DNA of 64,000 bases from positions 120,330-184,329 of the forward strand of contig NZ_JALJRW010000006.1 in NCBI RefSeq assembly GCF_024519465.1, read 5' to 3'. The notes below the pieces were generated by a model. It saw nothing but the letters and a program-made list of their open reading frames with translations, was not told where the DNA came from and searched no databases. How positions within the stretch are numbered: the stretch's first letter is position 1; each line of letters begins with the position of its first letter. The position numbers and the translations under genes were made by a program. Source of the DNA: Stenotrophomonas sp. Ste86 (lineage in GTDB: Bacteria > Pseudomonadota > Gammaproteobacteria > Xanthomonadales > Xanthomonadaceae). Positions 11,278 through 20,327 of this stretch are shown piece by piece.

Positions 11278-12785
11278 GGTGCCCATCCGTTGAACGAAGT
11301 GAAGGCCGGCACCGGACTCAGCGCGTCCAGGCAGGTGGCGTCGAGCGACGTGGCGTCGGCCTTGTCCATGAACTGGCCGAGCAGGCGCGGCATGCAGCCA
11401 GCGTTGAGGGTGCCGTGGCCCTGGCCCTTGGCGACCAGATGGCGGCCGTTGGGCAGGGTCTTGAGCACCTGCTCGGCGTAGCGCGGCGGGGTGACCGGAT
11501 CGAACTGACCCGACAGCAGCAGCACCGGCAGGTCGCTCTTCAGCGGGGCGGTGAAGTCCTTCGGGCGCGTGCCGACGTTCCAGCCCGGGCACGCGGCGAA
11601 GAACATGCGCGCCACTTCCGGACCGAGCAGGCGATCATTGGCGACCGGCTCCTGGTAACGGTCGGCATCCTCGGCACAGATCACCGACCACTGCATGCCC
11701 CGGTTCATCTGCACGCCCAGCGTGCGACCGGCCATCCTGCTCAGCGACATCAGCGGCGCGTAGCGCGCGTGCGCGGCCTCGTCGAGCACCACCGGCAGCA
11801 GCGAGGACAGCTCGGGCATGTACGAGAACATGAAGGCCAGGCCGGTGACCGAGTCGGCGGTGAGCACGTCGCGCTTGGCCTCGGCGGTGCCCGGGTCGCG
11901 GTACTCGACCTCGACCGGGGCCTTGGCCAGCGCGGTCATCACGTTCTTCAGCTGGGTGTGGGTGTCGACCGGGAAGCGCTTGGCGCACGCGGCGTCCTTG
12001 CGGCACTGCTCGGCCTGCAGGTCGATGGCCGTTTCGAAGGTGTCGGCGAAATCACCGCCCACCACCACGTCGTTGGGGGCCACGCCGTCGATCACCACCG
12101 CACGGGTGTGCTGCGGGTAGTGCGCGGCGTACTGCTGGGCCACCCGGGTGCCGTAGGAGCCGCCGATCAGGTTGATCTTGTCCACGCCCAGGGCCGCACG
12201 CACCGCATCGATGTCGCCGATGGCCTGGGTGGTGGTGTAGAAACGGGTGTCGGCGCGATCAGCCAGCGATGCGGCGCACTGCCGGGCGAAATCGGCGATC
12301 AGCTGGGTGGACGGGGTAGCGGCGTCATCGAGCGCCATCTCCTTGCCGTCGGCGCCCACGCAGGTCAGCGGATTGGATTTACCCGTGCCACGCTGGTCGA
12401 CCAGGATGATGTCGCGCTGCTTGCGCACTTCGCGCAGGGCCAGGTTGATCACCGCCGCCACTTCAGTAGCCGCCTGGCCCGGCCCGCCGGCCAGGAAGAA
12501 CACCGGGTCGTGCTTGCCCTCGCCTTCGTTGCTGGTTTCCAGCCACGCGATGTTCAAGCCGATCTTGCGACCGGTGGGCGCGGCCGGGTTCTCGGCCACC
12601 TGCAGGGTGGTGCACTGGGCTTCGACGTTGTCGCTGGCCTGGGTGCTGGTCAGCGTGCACGGCTTGAACGTCAGTGTTCCGTACTGGCGTTGCGCGCCCT
12701 CCGCCGGGGTATCCGGGGTGGCCTGGCAGGCGGCCAGCAGCAGCAAGGCTGCTCCGGTCGCCAAGGGACGGCAGGAAACTCGCAT
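11274..12785 (-). CDS. Exported alpha/beta hydrolase with TAP-like C-terminus (lipoprotein), 503 aa
   Basis: The ATG at 12785 gives the better spacing to an AGGA upstream; the ATG at 12797 is possible. The N-terminus is a lipoprotein signal with lipobox LAAC (Cys20). The core has FFLAGGPGQAA (oxyanion hole), the nucleophile elbow GGSYGT (Ser210), and a C-terminal TAP-like segment with LLLSGQFDPVTPPRYAE (Asp) and GQGHGTL (His). Homologues are proline iminopeptidase-like or tripeptidyl aminopeptidase-like enzymes of the SlpD/E type. It is first in an operon with an ABC exporter, an association also seen in other gammaproteobacteria. The natural substrate is unknown. Confidence 0.88.
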
Positions 12786-12892
12786 GTTCGATCGCATCCT
12801 GGATTGAAGGGTCTCAGCATGCCATGACGGCGGGGCGCGCTGGATGTGACGCGCACACCGCCGCGAGTACCGATGCCGTGCCTCGGCCAGGC

Positions 12893-14059
12893 TCAGGCAG
12901 TCACTGGAACCGCGCTGACGGTGCGGTCGCGGCCGTCGGCCTTGGCCTGGTAGAGCGCCCGGTCAGCGGCGGCCAGCAAGGCCGCCAGGTCGTGCGCCCC
13001 AGTGCCGACAGCCAACCCGATGCTGGTGGTGACCATGACCGGCACATCGCCCAGGCAGGCGGGGCAAGCCTGCAGCTGCGCGCGGATGTGGTCGGCGTGT
13101 TGCGTGGCCCGGGCATGGTCGGCGCCCGGCAGCAGCAGCACGAACTCCTCGCCGCCGTAGCGGCCCAACAACGGCTGCTGGCCGGCCAGACTGCTGGACA
13201 GGACCGTGGCGAAGTGGCGCAGGACCTGGTCGCCCGCGATGTGCCCCCAGCGATCGTTGACCTGCTTGAAGTGGTCTACGTCCAGCAGCAGCAGGGCCAA
13301 CGGTTGCTGTTGCCGCTGGCACTGCTGCAGGCACGCCTGGCCATCGGCCAGCACCGCGCCGCGGTTGAGCAGGCCGGTCAGTCCATCGGTGCGTGCCACG
13401 CGGCGCAGGTCGACCAGCATCTTCTCCACCAGCAGCAGCACCAGGGCGAAGCAGCGGGCCAGTTCCAGGAAGATGCCCGCGAGGTACGTGGCAAACATCG
13501 GCGCGCCAGCCCGGAAGATGTCCTGACCGGCATCGGGCGCCACCGGCAACCACAGCCGCACCAGGTACACCATCGCTTCAGCCCCGAAGATCGCCGCGGC
13601 CAGCCAGCAACTGGTGCGCTGCTCGGGCGGTGCATGGCGGACCAGCATCCAGGCCATCCAGCCATTGACCAGAACCGAAAACAGGCTGGCCACGTTGAGC
13701 CGGACGGCCAGGTTCGGGAACGGCACCACGAACACCACGATGCCGGCTACGTACGCACCGGCCAGCAGCACCGGCTGCCAGCTCGGCAGTCGCCGCTGCA
13801 GGTGGCGCGCCACGCCGTACAGCATCGCCACCGCCGACAGCGCCAATACCGCATTGCCGAAGATCACCAGCGGCACCACCGGCAACTGCGCACGCAGCGC
13901 CACCGAGGTCAAGCTGAGCGCCAGCAGCCACAGACTGGCCGTCCACAGGCGCAGCGCCGGTTGCCCGCGCAGGACCAGCAGCAGGAGTGAAAAGCCCAAC
14001 GCAATGCCCAGGCACAGCAGGTAGCCGAGGACCGCGACGGTGGGGAAATCCAGGGACAT
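12893..14059 (-). CDS. Membrane-bound GGDEF diguanylate cyclase, 388 aa
   Basis: Six or so hydrophobic helices fill residues 5-190, then a linker leads into a GGDEF domain at about 215-385. The active-site motif is intact as RYGGEEF (GGEEF at 302-306), and DVDHFKQVNDRWGHIAGDQVL is the substrate and metal site. The product should be cyclic di-GMP. The position where an RxxD inhibitory site would be expected, just upstream of GGEEF, reads GQQP, so product feedback is probably lost. In Xanthomonadaceae c-di-GMP antagonises the regulator Clp, which is relevant to the Clp-type sites at 27334 and 46675, but any direct link is speculative. Confidence 0.93.
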   Translation of the reverse strand: MSLDFPTVAVLGYLLCLGIALGFSLLLLVLRGQPALRLWTASLWLLALSLTSVALRAQLPVVPLVIFGNAVLALSAVAMLYGVARHLQRRLPSWQPVLLAGAYVAGIVVFVVPFPNLAVRLNVASLFSVLVNGWMAWMLVRHAPPEQRTSCWLAAAIFGAEAMVYLVRLWLPVAPDAGQDIFRAGAPMFATYLAGIFLELARCFALVLLLVEKMLVDLRRVARTDGLTGLLNRGAVLADGQACLQQCQRQQQPLALLLLDVDHFKQVNDRWGHIAGDQVLRHFATVLSSSLAGQQPLLGRYGGEEFVLLLPGADHARATQHADHIRAQLQACPACLGDVPVMVTTSIGLAVGTGAHDLAALLAAADRALYQAKADGRDRTVSAVPVTA

Positions 14060-14318
14060 GCGGCCTCGGGCATCGGAACGGCGCGCAGTTTAGCGTGCGC
14101 GGCGGCGTGGCAAAGCCGTCGCGGTATCGACGCCATTCCGCAACGTTCTGGGATGCGCTGCCCAGACGCACATTGATGACTATCCCAACGCGCATCCACT
14201 GCAATAAATCCCATTAGGAATTTCCTGACAGCGCCAGATACTCGGCGGCGCGCGCCCCATCGCCCCCGCCGACGCACCGATGCCGGCCGCGCCTTTCATC
14301 CCTGCTTACGGAGACACC

Positions 14319-15479
14319 ATGACCTCTCGACATTCCCGTTCCCTGATCGCGCTGTCACTGGCGCTGGGCGGCCTGGCGGCCGGCGCGACCGCGCACGCCC
14401 ACGGCACCATGACCACGCCGATCAGCCGGGTGTACGCCTGCTTCCAGGGCAATCCGGAAAACCCGACCAACCCGGCCTGCGCCGCCGCCAAGGCGGTTGG
14501 TGGCGCCCAGGCGTTCTACGACTGGGCGGGCATCAACCAAGCCCACGCCAACGGCAATCACCAGGCCGTGGTGCCGGACGGGGCGCTGTGCAGTGGCAAC
14601 AACCCCACCTTCCGTGGCCTGGACCTGGACCGCAGCGACTGGCAGCGCACGCCGATCCAGGCCGATGCCAATGGCCGCTTCACCTTCGTATTCAAGGCCT
14701 CGGCACCGCATGTAACGCGTGACTGGCAGTTCTTCGTCACGCGCGAGGGCTGGCAGCCCGGTTCACCGATGGGCTGGGGCGACCTGGAGAAGTTCTGCAC
14801 GCTGGGCAATACGCCGCTGTCGCCCGATGGCACCTACACGCTGGAATGCCAGTTGCCCAATCGCACTGGCCCGCATGTGATCTACAACACCTGGCAACGT
14901 GCCGATTCGGGCGAGGCGTTCTACACCTGCATGGACGTGCGCTTCGACGGCGACGGCGGCACGCCCCCGCCCGGCTGGCAGGACGCCGGTCCGCTTACCG
15001 CACGCGGCGAACTGCCGGTTGGAACGGTGTTGTCGCTGCGCGTGTTCACTGCCGCCGGGCAGGACGTGGAAACGGTGCAGGCCACGCTGGCCAGCGGCCA
15101 GACCGCCCCTGCGCAGTGGCCGCTGCAGTTGGCCCGGCAGGTCAACGCCAGCGCCACCCACGCGCGGGTGGGGGTGATGCGCGATGGGGTGGTCACGCCG
15201 ATCGCCTCGGCCACCGACAACCGCGTGTACCTCTCGGCGGGCCACCGGTTCCAGCTCGATGTACGGACACCGGAAGTGCCGCCGCCGGAGGGTGACTACG
15301 ATTTCGTCTACCCCGCCGGTATCGGCCGCTACATTCCGGGCCAGACCGTGGTGAAGGGCAGCGATGGCCTGCTGTATGCGTGCCGGCCGTTCCCGGAAGG
15401 CGCCTGGTGCAACACCGACGCCGACGCCTACCGCCCCGGGACCGGATCGGCCTGGCGCGACGCCTGGATTCCGTACTGA
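14319..15479 (+). CDS. Secreted lytic polysaccharide monooxygenase (AA10) with C-terminal carbohydrate-binding module, 386 aa
   Basis: The ATG at 14319 has ACGGAGAC upstream and opens a Sec signal ending AHA, which exposes His28 as the first mature residue of HGTMTTPISR. That N-terminal histidine, with a second His in the core (SAPHVTRDW), forms the copper histidine brace of AA10 LPMOs. Further family blocks are CAAAKAVGG, FYDWAGINQ and WQFFVTREGW. A middle domain at about 230-320 looks like the GbpA second module, and the C-terminal 60 residues (GIGRYIPGQTVV, LYACRPFPEGAWCN) look like a chitin-binding CBM5/12-type module. The expected role is oxidative cleavage of chitin outside the cell. 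Confidence 0.92.
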   Translation: MTSRHSRSLIALSLALGGLAAGATAHAHGTMTTPISRVYACFQGNPENPTNPACAAAKAVGGAQAFYDWAGINQAHANGNHQAVVPDGALCSGNNPTFRGLDLDRSDWQRTPIQADANGRFTFVFKASAPHVTRDWQFFVTREGWQPGSPMGWGDLEKFCTLGNTPLSPDGTYTLECQLPNRTGPHVIYNTWQRADSGEAFYTCMDVRFDGDGGTPPPGWQDAGPLTARGELPVGTVLSLRVFTAAGQDVETVQATLASGQTAPAQWPLQLARQVNASATHARVGVMRDGVVTPIASATDNRVYLSAGHRFQLDVRTPEVPPPEGDYDFVYPAGIGRYIPGQTVVKGSDGLLYACRPFPEGAWCNTDADAYRPGTGSAWRDAWIPY

Positions 15480-15526
15480 GTGCACCACCGGGGGCGGCGT
15501 TGTCTGCCCCCGGTCAGCGCAGCGGC

Positions 15527-16276
15527 CTACTTGCTACTGACGTACTTCTCCCGCCGCACCTGCGGCGTCGGCAGCCCCGCCTCTTTCAACGCCTCGAACG
15601 TCGCATCCACCATGTCCGGGTTGCCGCACAGGTAGGCGATGTCGGTGGCCGGGTTGGGCGCGAATTCGGCCAGGTGCTGCTGCACGTAGCCGTGGCGCAC
15701 GTCCGGGTGCGGGTTGTCGGGCAGCTCGCGCGACAGGCACGGCACGTAGCGGAAGCCCGGGTGGGCATCGGCGAAGGCGCGGAAGTCGTCGCTGTAAAGC
15801 AGTTCGGCCGGCGTGCGGGCGCCCTGCAGCAGCACCACGTCGACACCACGCTCGGCCATGGCGGTGGCCAGCAGCGGCAGCATCGAGCGGTAGGGAGTGA
15901 CCCCAGTGCCGGTGGCAATCAGCAGGTAGCGCGCGTTGTGGTCGCCCGGCTGCAGGCAGAACCGGCCGAACGGGCCGCTGGCGGTGACGTGGCCGCCGAT
16001 GTCCAGGCCCTCGAACAGGGCCGTGGCGGCGCCGCCGGGGACGAAGCTGACCGCGATATCGACCGCTTCGCCCGCGCCGAGGGCGTGGTTGTGAATGGTG
16101 GCCAGCGAGTAACTGCGCTTGGTGGCGGTGCCGTCGGCGTACTCGAAATGGACCTGGATGAACTGGCCGGGCTGGAAATCCAGCGGCTGGCCGTCATCAC
16201 GCAGGAACTGGTAGTGGCCGACGGTCGGGGCCAGCATGCGCCGGTCGACCAGTTTGAGGGGGAATTGGGCAGGCAC
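15527..16276 (-). CDS. Ferredoxin--NADP(+) reductase, 249 aa
   Basis: An FAD-binding barrel at about residues 1-100 carries KRSYSLATIHN (the RxYS flavin motif). An NADP-binding domain follows with LLIATGTGVTPYRSML, LLQGARTPAELLY and YLCGNPDMVDAT near the C-terminus. Length and motifs fit the plant-type FNR superfamily, subclass of bacterial Fpr enzymes, which move electrons between NADPH and ferredoxin or flavodoxin, often in redox stress. The C-terminal residues (KYVSSK) do not have the aromatic end of many Fpr proteins. It is divergent from the yadG promoter. Confidence 0.88.
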   Translation of the reverse strand: MPAQFPLKLVDRRMLAPTVGHYQFLRDDGQPLDFQPGQFIQVHFEYADGTATKRSYSLATIHNHALGAGEAVDIAVSFVPGGAATALFEGLDIGGHVTASGPFGRFCLQPGDHNARYLLIATGTGVTPYRSMLPLLATAMAERGVDVVLLQGARTPAELLYSDDFRAFADAHPGFRYVPCLSRELPDNPHPDVRHGYVQQHLAEFAPNPATDIAYLCGNPDMVDATFEALKEAGLPTPQVRREKYVSSK

Positions 16277-16322
16277 GACTTTTCGGGACAGTGTGTAGCC
16301 GGGGCAAGCCCTCGGGGTCTTC

Positions 16323-16328
16323 TATAAT
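16323..16328 (+). promoter_or_regulatory. Candidate -10 element for the yadG operon
   Basis: A perfect TATAAT lies 52 bases upstream of the proposed yadG start. No convincing -35 hexamer is found 16-18 bases before it, so it is an incomplete match. Confidence 0.4.
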
Positions 16329-16380
16329 AGCCGCTCCCCGCCCCTATCCAGCGCCAGCCCGCAGGCGCGAAGGCAAGAGC

Positions 16381-17340
16381 TTGGCTTCCCAGAACACTCC
16401 CGCGACCGGTACGGCCCCCGCCCTGCGGGTCCGCGACCTCCGTAAAACCTACGAAAACGGCACCCAGGCCCTGAAGGGCGTCTCGCTGGACGTCCTCCCG
16501 GGCGATTTCTTCGCCCTGCTGGGCCCCAACGGGGCCGGCAAGTCGACCCTGATCGGCATCATCAGCTCGCTGGTGAACCTCAGCGAGGGCCAGGTCGAGG
16601 TCTTCGGCAGCGACCTGGTGCGCAACCGCAGCGCGACCATGCGCCTGATCGGCCTGGTCCCGCAGGAGATCAACTTCAACCTGTTCGAGAAGCCCTTCGA
16701 CATCCTGGTCAACTACGCCGGGTTCTACGGCGTGGCCCGCGCCGAGGCCGAGAAGATGGCCGAAGAGGAGCTCAAGCGCGCGCATCTGTGGGAGAAGGCG
16801 CAGGTGATGAGCCGTACCCTGTCCGGCGGCATGAAGCGCCGGCTGATGATCGCCCGCGCGATGATGACCCGCCCGCGCCTGCTGATCCTGGACGAGCCCA
16901 CCGCCGGTGTGGACATCGAGATCCGCCGCGACATGTGGCGCGTGCTCAAGGAGATCAATGCCGCCGGCACCACGATCATCCTGACCACGCATTACCTGGA
17001 AGAAGCCGAGCATCTGTGCCGGAACCTGGCCATCATCAACCATGGCCAGATCGTCACCCAGGGCCCGATGCGCGAACTGCTGGCCAAGCTGGACGTGGAA
17101 GGCTTCCTGTTCGACATCGACGGCAGCCTGCCGGCCCAGCTGCCGGAGATCGAGGGCGCGATCCTGATCGCCACCGACAGCCACACGCTGGACGTGGACA
17201 TGCCGCGCGCGATGGACCTCAACCGGGTGTTTGACGCCTTGAACGCCGCCGGCATCCGGGTGCGTTCGATGCGGACCAAGAGCAACCGCCTGGAGGAGCT
17301 GTTCGTGCGCCTCACCGGCAACCAGGAGAACGTGGCATGA
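16381..17340 (+). CDS. yadG: ABC transporter ATP-binding protein YadG, 319 aa
   Basis: A TTG start at 16381 is proposed because similarity to YadG begins shortly after it and AAGGCA precedes it; the in-frame ATG at 16291 would overlap the probable promoter. The protein contains Walker A GPNGAGKST, the signature LSGGMKRRLMIARAM, Walker B LLILDEPTAGVD and the H-loop TTHYLEEAEHLC, and follows E. coli YadG through the C-terminal MRTKSNRLEELFVRLTG. It should drive the YadH permease encoded next. The exported substrate of YadGH is not firmly known. Confidence 0.92.
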   Translation: MASQNTPATGTAPALRVRDLRKTYENGTQALKGVSLDVLPGDFFALLGPNGAGKSTLIGIISSLVNLSEGQVEVFGSDLVRNRSATMRLIGLVPQEINFNLFEKPFDILVNYAGFYGVARAEAEKMAEEELKRAHLWEKAQVMSRTLSGGMKRRLMIARAMMTRPRLLILDEPTAGVDIEIRRDMWRVLKEINAAGTTIILTTHYLEEAEHLCRNLAIINHGQIVTQGPMRELLAKLDVEGFLFDIDGSLPAQLPEIEGAILIATDSHTLDVDMPRAMDLNRVFDALNAAGIRVRSMRTKSNRLEELFVRLTGNQENVA

Positions 17341-18137
17341 GCAGCACCCCGACCCCGGTCCTGACCGACGGCCAGCGCAACCGCATCGCGCTGATGACCA
17401 TCGTGCGCCGCGAAGTGGCGCGCATCCTGCGCATCTGGGGCCAGACCCTGGTGCCGCCGGCGATCACCATGACCCTGTACTTCCTGATCTTCGGCGGCCT
17501 GATCGGCTCGCGCGTGGGTGAGATGGGCGGCTACAGCTACATGCAGTTCATCGTGCCGGGCCTGGTGATGATGAGCGTGATCCAGAACAGCTACGGCAAC
17601 ATCAGCTCGTCCTTCTTCGGCGCCAAGTTCGGTCGCCATGTCGAAGAGCTGCTGGTGAGCCCGATGCCGAACTGGGTGATCCTGTGGGGCTATGTGTCCG
17701 GCGCGGTGCTGCGCGGCCTGATGGTCGGCGTGATCGTGCTGATCATCGCCATGTTCTTCACCCCGGTGCGCATCCCGCACCCGCTGGTGACGCTGACCAC
17801 GGTGCTGCTGGGCGCGACGATCTTCTCGCTGGCCGGTTTCATCAACGCGGTGTACGCCAAGAAGTTCGATGACGTGGCGATTGTGCCGACCTTCATCCTG
17901 ACCCCGCTGACCTATCTGGGCGGCGTGTTCTACTCGGTGAAGCTGCTGCCGACCTGGGCCGAAGCGGCCACCCATGCCAACCCGATCTTCTACATGGTCA
18001 ACGCGTTCCGCTACGGCCTGCTGGGCACCAGCGACGTGCCGCTGTGGGTGGCCTACGCGCTGATGCTCGGCTTCGTGGTGGCGCTCACCGCGCTCGCGCT
18101 GTGGCTGCTCAAGCGTGGTGTGGGGATGCGGAGCTGA
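17337..18137 (+). CDS. yadH: ABC-2 type permease YadH, 266 aa
   Basis: It overlaps yadG by four bases (ATGA). Six membrane helices are interspersed with typical ABC-2 blocks: RREVARILRIWGQTLVPPAITM, GYSYMQFIVPGLVMM, SSFFGAKFGRHVEELLVSPM and YLGGVFYSVKLLP. Length and order match E. coli YadH (256 aa). Together with YadG it forms an inner-membrane exporter of unknown substrate. The stop codon shares one base with the start of the panE-like gene downstream (TGATG), so the operon continues. Confidence 0.92.
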   Translation: MSSTPTPVLTDGQRNRIALMTIVRREVARILRIWGQTLVPPAITMTLYFLIFGGLIGSRVGEMGGYSYMQFIVPGLVMMSVIQNSYGNISSSFFGAKFGRHVEELLVSPMPNWVILWGYVSGAVLRGLMVGVIVLIIAMFFTPVRIPHPLVTLTTVLLGATIFSLAGFINAVYAKKFDDVAIVPTFILTPLTYLGGVFYSVKLLPTWAEAATHANPIFYMVNAFRYGLLGTSDVPLWVAYALMLGFVVALTALALWLLKRGVGMRS

Positions 18138-19075
18138 TGCGCATCCTGATCCTCGGCGCCGGCGGTACCGGCGGTTATTTCGGTGGTCGCCTGGCGCAGG
18201 CCGGCGTGGACGTGACCTTCCTGGTGCGTCCGGCGCGTGCGGCGCAACTGGCGGGCGAAGGGCTGGTGATCCGCAGCCCGCTCGGCGATGCGACGTTCCC
18301 GGTGCAGCACGTCACCGCCGAGGCATTGCCCGCGCTGGCGGCGGCGCAGCCGTTCGACCTGGTCATCCTGAGCTGCAAGGCCTATGACCTGGACAGCGCC
18401 ATCGAGGCCATCGCGCCGGCGATGGGGCCGCGCACCACGGTACTGCCGATCCTCAACGGGCTGCGCCATTACGCCGCTCTGGATGCGCGCTTCGGCCGCG
18501 ATGCGGTGTTGGGCGGGCTGTGCTTCATCAGCGCGACCAAGGCCGCCGATGGCGCGGTGCTGCATCTGGCACCTGCGGCCAAGCTCACCTTCGGCGAGCG
18601 CGACGGCACCGGCAGCAGCGCGCGGGTGCTGGCGCTGGCGGCGGCCTGCGTGCAGGCCGGCGTGGACCATGTGGCCAGCGACGCGATCGGCCAGGAGCAG
18701 TGGATCAAGTACACCTTCCTGACCACCCTGGCCGCATCGACCTGCCTGATGCGCGCCGATGTCGGCACGATCGTGGCCACCGATGACGGCGCGGCGATCG
18801 TGCGTGGCCTGTACGAGGAGTGCCTGGCCGTGGCCGACGCCGCCAGCGAGCCGATTCCCGCCAAGGCCCGCGAGATCGCGCTGACCGCCACCACCCAGGC
18901 CGGTTCGGTGCTGAAGGCCTCGATGCTGCGCGACCTGGAAGCCGGCCAGCAGGTCGAGGCCGAGCAGATCGTCGGCGACATGCTGGTCCGCGCGCGTGCC
19001 GCCGGACAGGCGGCGCCCCTGCTGGCCGTGGCGTATGCGCAGCTGCAGGCCTACCAGCAGCAGCGCAAGGGCTGA
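18137..19075 (+). CDS. panE: 2-dehydropantoate 2-reductase (ketopantoate reductase), 312 aa
   Basis: An N-terminal NADP-binding Rossmann motif, MRILILGAGGTGGYFGGRLAQAG, is followed by ILSCKAYDLDSAI with the family lysine, LNGLRHYAALDARFG, and a helical C-terminal domain containing the conserved Lys and Asn/Ser region (IKYTFLTTLAAS; the block EAGQQVEAEQIVGDML with its Glu). The enzyme reduces ketopantoate to pantoate for pantothenate and CoA synthesis. Paralogues of this fold with other 2-oxoacid substrates exist, so the exact substrate is inferred. It overlaps yadH by one base. Confidence 0.85.
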   Translation: MRILILGAGGTGGYFGGRLAQAGVDVTFLVRPARAAQLAGEGLVIRSPLGDATFPVQHVTAEALPALAAAQPFDLVILSCKAYDLDSAIEAIAPAMGPRTTVLPILNGLRHYAALDARFGRDAVLGGLCFISATKAADGAVLHLAPAAKLTFGERDGTGSSARVLALAAACVQAGVDHVASDAIGQEQWIKYTFLTTLAASTCLMRADVGTIVATDDGAAIVRGLYEECLAVADAASEPIPAKAREIALTATTQAGSVLKASMLRDLEAGQQVEAEQIVGDMLVRARAAGQAAPLLAVAYAQLQAYQQQRKG

Positions 19076-19077
19076 GC

Positions 19078-19980
19078 ATGGCCGCCGACACCGCGCCGGC
19101 ACGCGTGCTGGTGCTGGGCCTGGGCTACGGCGGGCGACATCTGGCCGCGCTGCTGCAGGCACACGGCATTGCCTGCAGCGGCACCGTGCGCGATCCCGCC
19201 ACCACGCCGGCCGACGGCGTGCCACGCCATCGTCTGGCCGAGGAATGCGCCCTCGATGCGGCGTTGCGTGAGGCGATCCGAACCGCCGATGCGATCCTGT
19301 GCAGTATCCCGCCCGATGCCGACGGCGATCCCGCCCTGCGCCTGCTCGGCGAGGCGCTGCAGGATGCACCGTCGCTGCGCTGGGTGGGCTACCTTTCGTC
19401 GACGGCCGTGTATGCCGACCGCGATGGCGGCTGGATCGACACGCACGCGACGGCCGATGCCACCGACGGCACCGCACTGAAGCGCCTGCGCGCCGAACAG
19501 CAGTGGCAGGCCTTCGCGCGGGCGCACGGCCTTGCTTCGGCGGTGTTCCGGCTGCCCGCCCTGTACGGACGCGGACGCAACGCGCTGGTGCAGTTGGCAC
19601 AAGGCAAGGCGCGGCAGGTTGTGCGCCCGGGCCAGGTATTCAACCGGCTGCACGTCGAAGATCTCGCCACTGCGGTGCTCGCAGCGATGCGCCGGCCGCG
19701 GGGTAACGCGCTGTATCTGCCGGCCGACAATGAGCCGGCTCCGCCGCAGGACGTGCTGGCCTATGCGGCGGCCCTGAGTGGCCTGCCGCTGCCTGCGCCG
19801 CAGGCCTGGGATGATCCGGCCGTCCCTGCTTCTCTGCGGCGCTTCTATAGCAGCAACAAGCGCATCGACAGTCGCGGCACGCGCGAGGCATTGCAGTGGC
19901 AGCCGCGGTTCCCGACCTACCGCGAAGGCTTGACCGATGCGTGGGCGGCCGGCGACGGGCGCGTCACCGCGAACCGGTAG
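19078..19980 (+). CDS. NAD(P)-dependent epimerase/dehydratase-like protein (YeeZ type), 300 aa
   Basis: It starts two bases after the panE stop codon. The N-terminus, VLVLGLGYGGRHLAALL, is a Rossmann dinucleotide site, followed by YLSSTAVYADRDGGWIDT, FRLPALYGRGRNAL and NRLHVEDLATAV, the order seen in YeeZ-type atypical short-chain dehydrogenases. The usual Y-x3-K pair is not evident, as in that subgroup, so the catalytic reaction is unknown. Notably the TAG stop codon (19978-19980) is part of the first GGTAGAGCCGAG repeat unit of the downstream SMAG array. Confidence 0.8.
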   Translation: MAADTAPARVLVLGLGYGGRHLAALLQAHGIACSGTVRDPATTPADGVPRHRLAEECALDAALREAIRTADAILCSIPPDADGDPALRLLGEALQDAPSLRWVGYLSSTAVYADRDGGWIDTHATADATDGTALKRLRAEQQWQAFARAHGLASAVFRLPALYGRGRNALVQLAQGKARQVVRPGQVFNRLHVEDLATAVLAAMRRPRGNALYLPADNEPAPPQDVLAYAAALSGLPLPAPQAWDDPAVPASLRRFYSSNKRIDSRGTREALQWQPRFPTYREGLTDAWAAGDGRVTANR

Positions 19981-20313
19981 AGCCGAGCCGTGCTCGGCTG
20001 CTCTCCGATCCGGTACCCGGGTGGCCGGTAGAGCCGAGCCATGCTCGGCTGCTCTCCGTTCCGGTACCCGGAGGGCCGGTAGAGCCGAGCCATGCTCGGC
20101 TGCTCTCCGTTCCGGTGCCCGGAGGGCCGGTAGAGCCGAGCCATGCTCGGCTGCTCTCCGTTCCGGTGCCCGGATGGCCGGCAATAAATACGCCCGGTGT
20201 GGGCCGCGCGTCGCGCGGTTGCCGAGCATGGCTCGGCACTACCGGATCGGGCAATAGATACGCCTGGTGTGGGCCGCGCGTTGCGCGGTTGCCGAGCATG
20301 GCTCGGCACTACC
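19976..20313. repeat. SMAG/REP array: four 51-bp tandem units plus two inverted 70-bp units
   Basis: GGTAGAGCCGAGCCATGCTC begins units at 19976, 20027, 20078 and 20129, an exact 51-bp period; the first copy has one change in the palindrome (CGTGCTC). Two units in the opposite sense, each ending CGAGCATGGCTCGGCACTAC, follow with a 70-bp period (about 20181-20250 and 20251-20313). The block fills the whole 347-bp gap between the epimerase and tatD genes, so no gene lies there. Folded RNA from both senses would form a large hairpin between the convergent transcripts. Confidence 0.93.
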
Positions 20314-20327
20314 GACAGCGGACCGGG

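Noticed and set aside
19976..20179. CRISPR-like array because of the even 51-bp period
   Set aside because: The whole unit repeats, including the spacer part, the palindrome is a SMAG element, and no cas gene is near.
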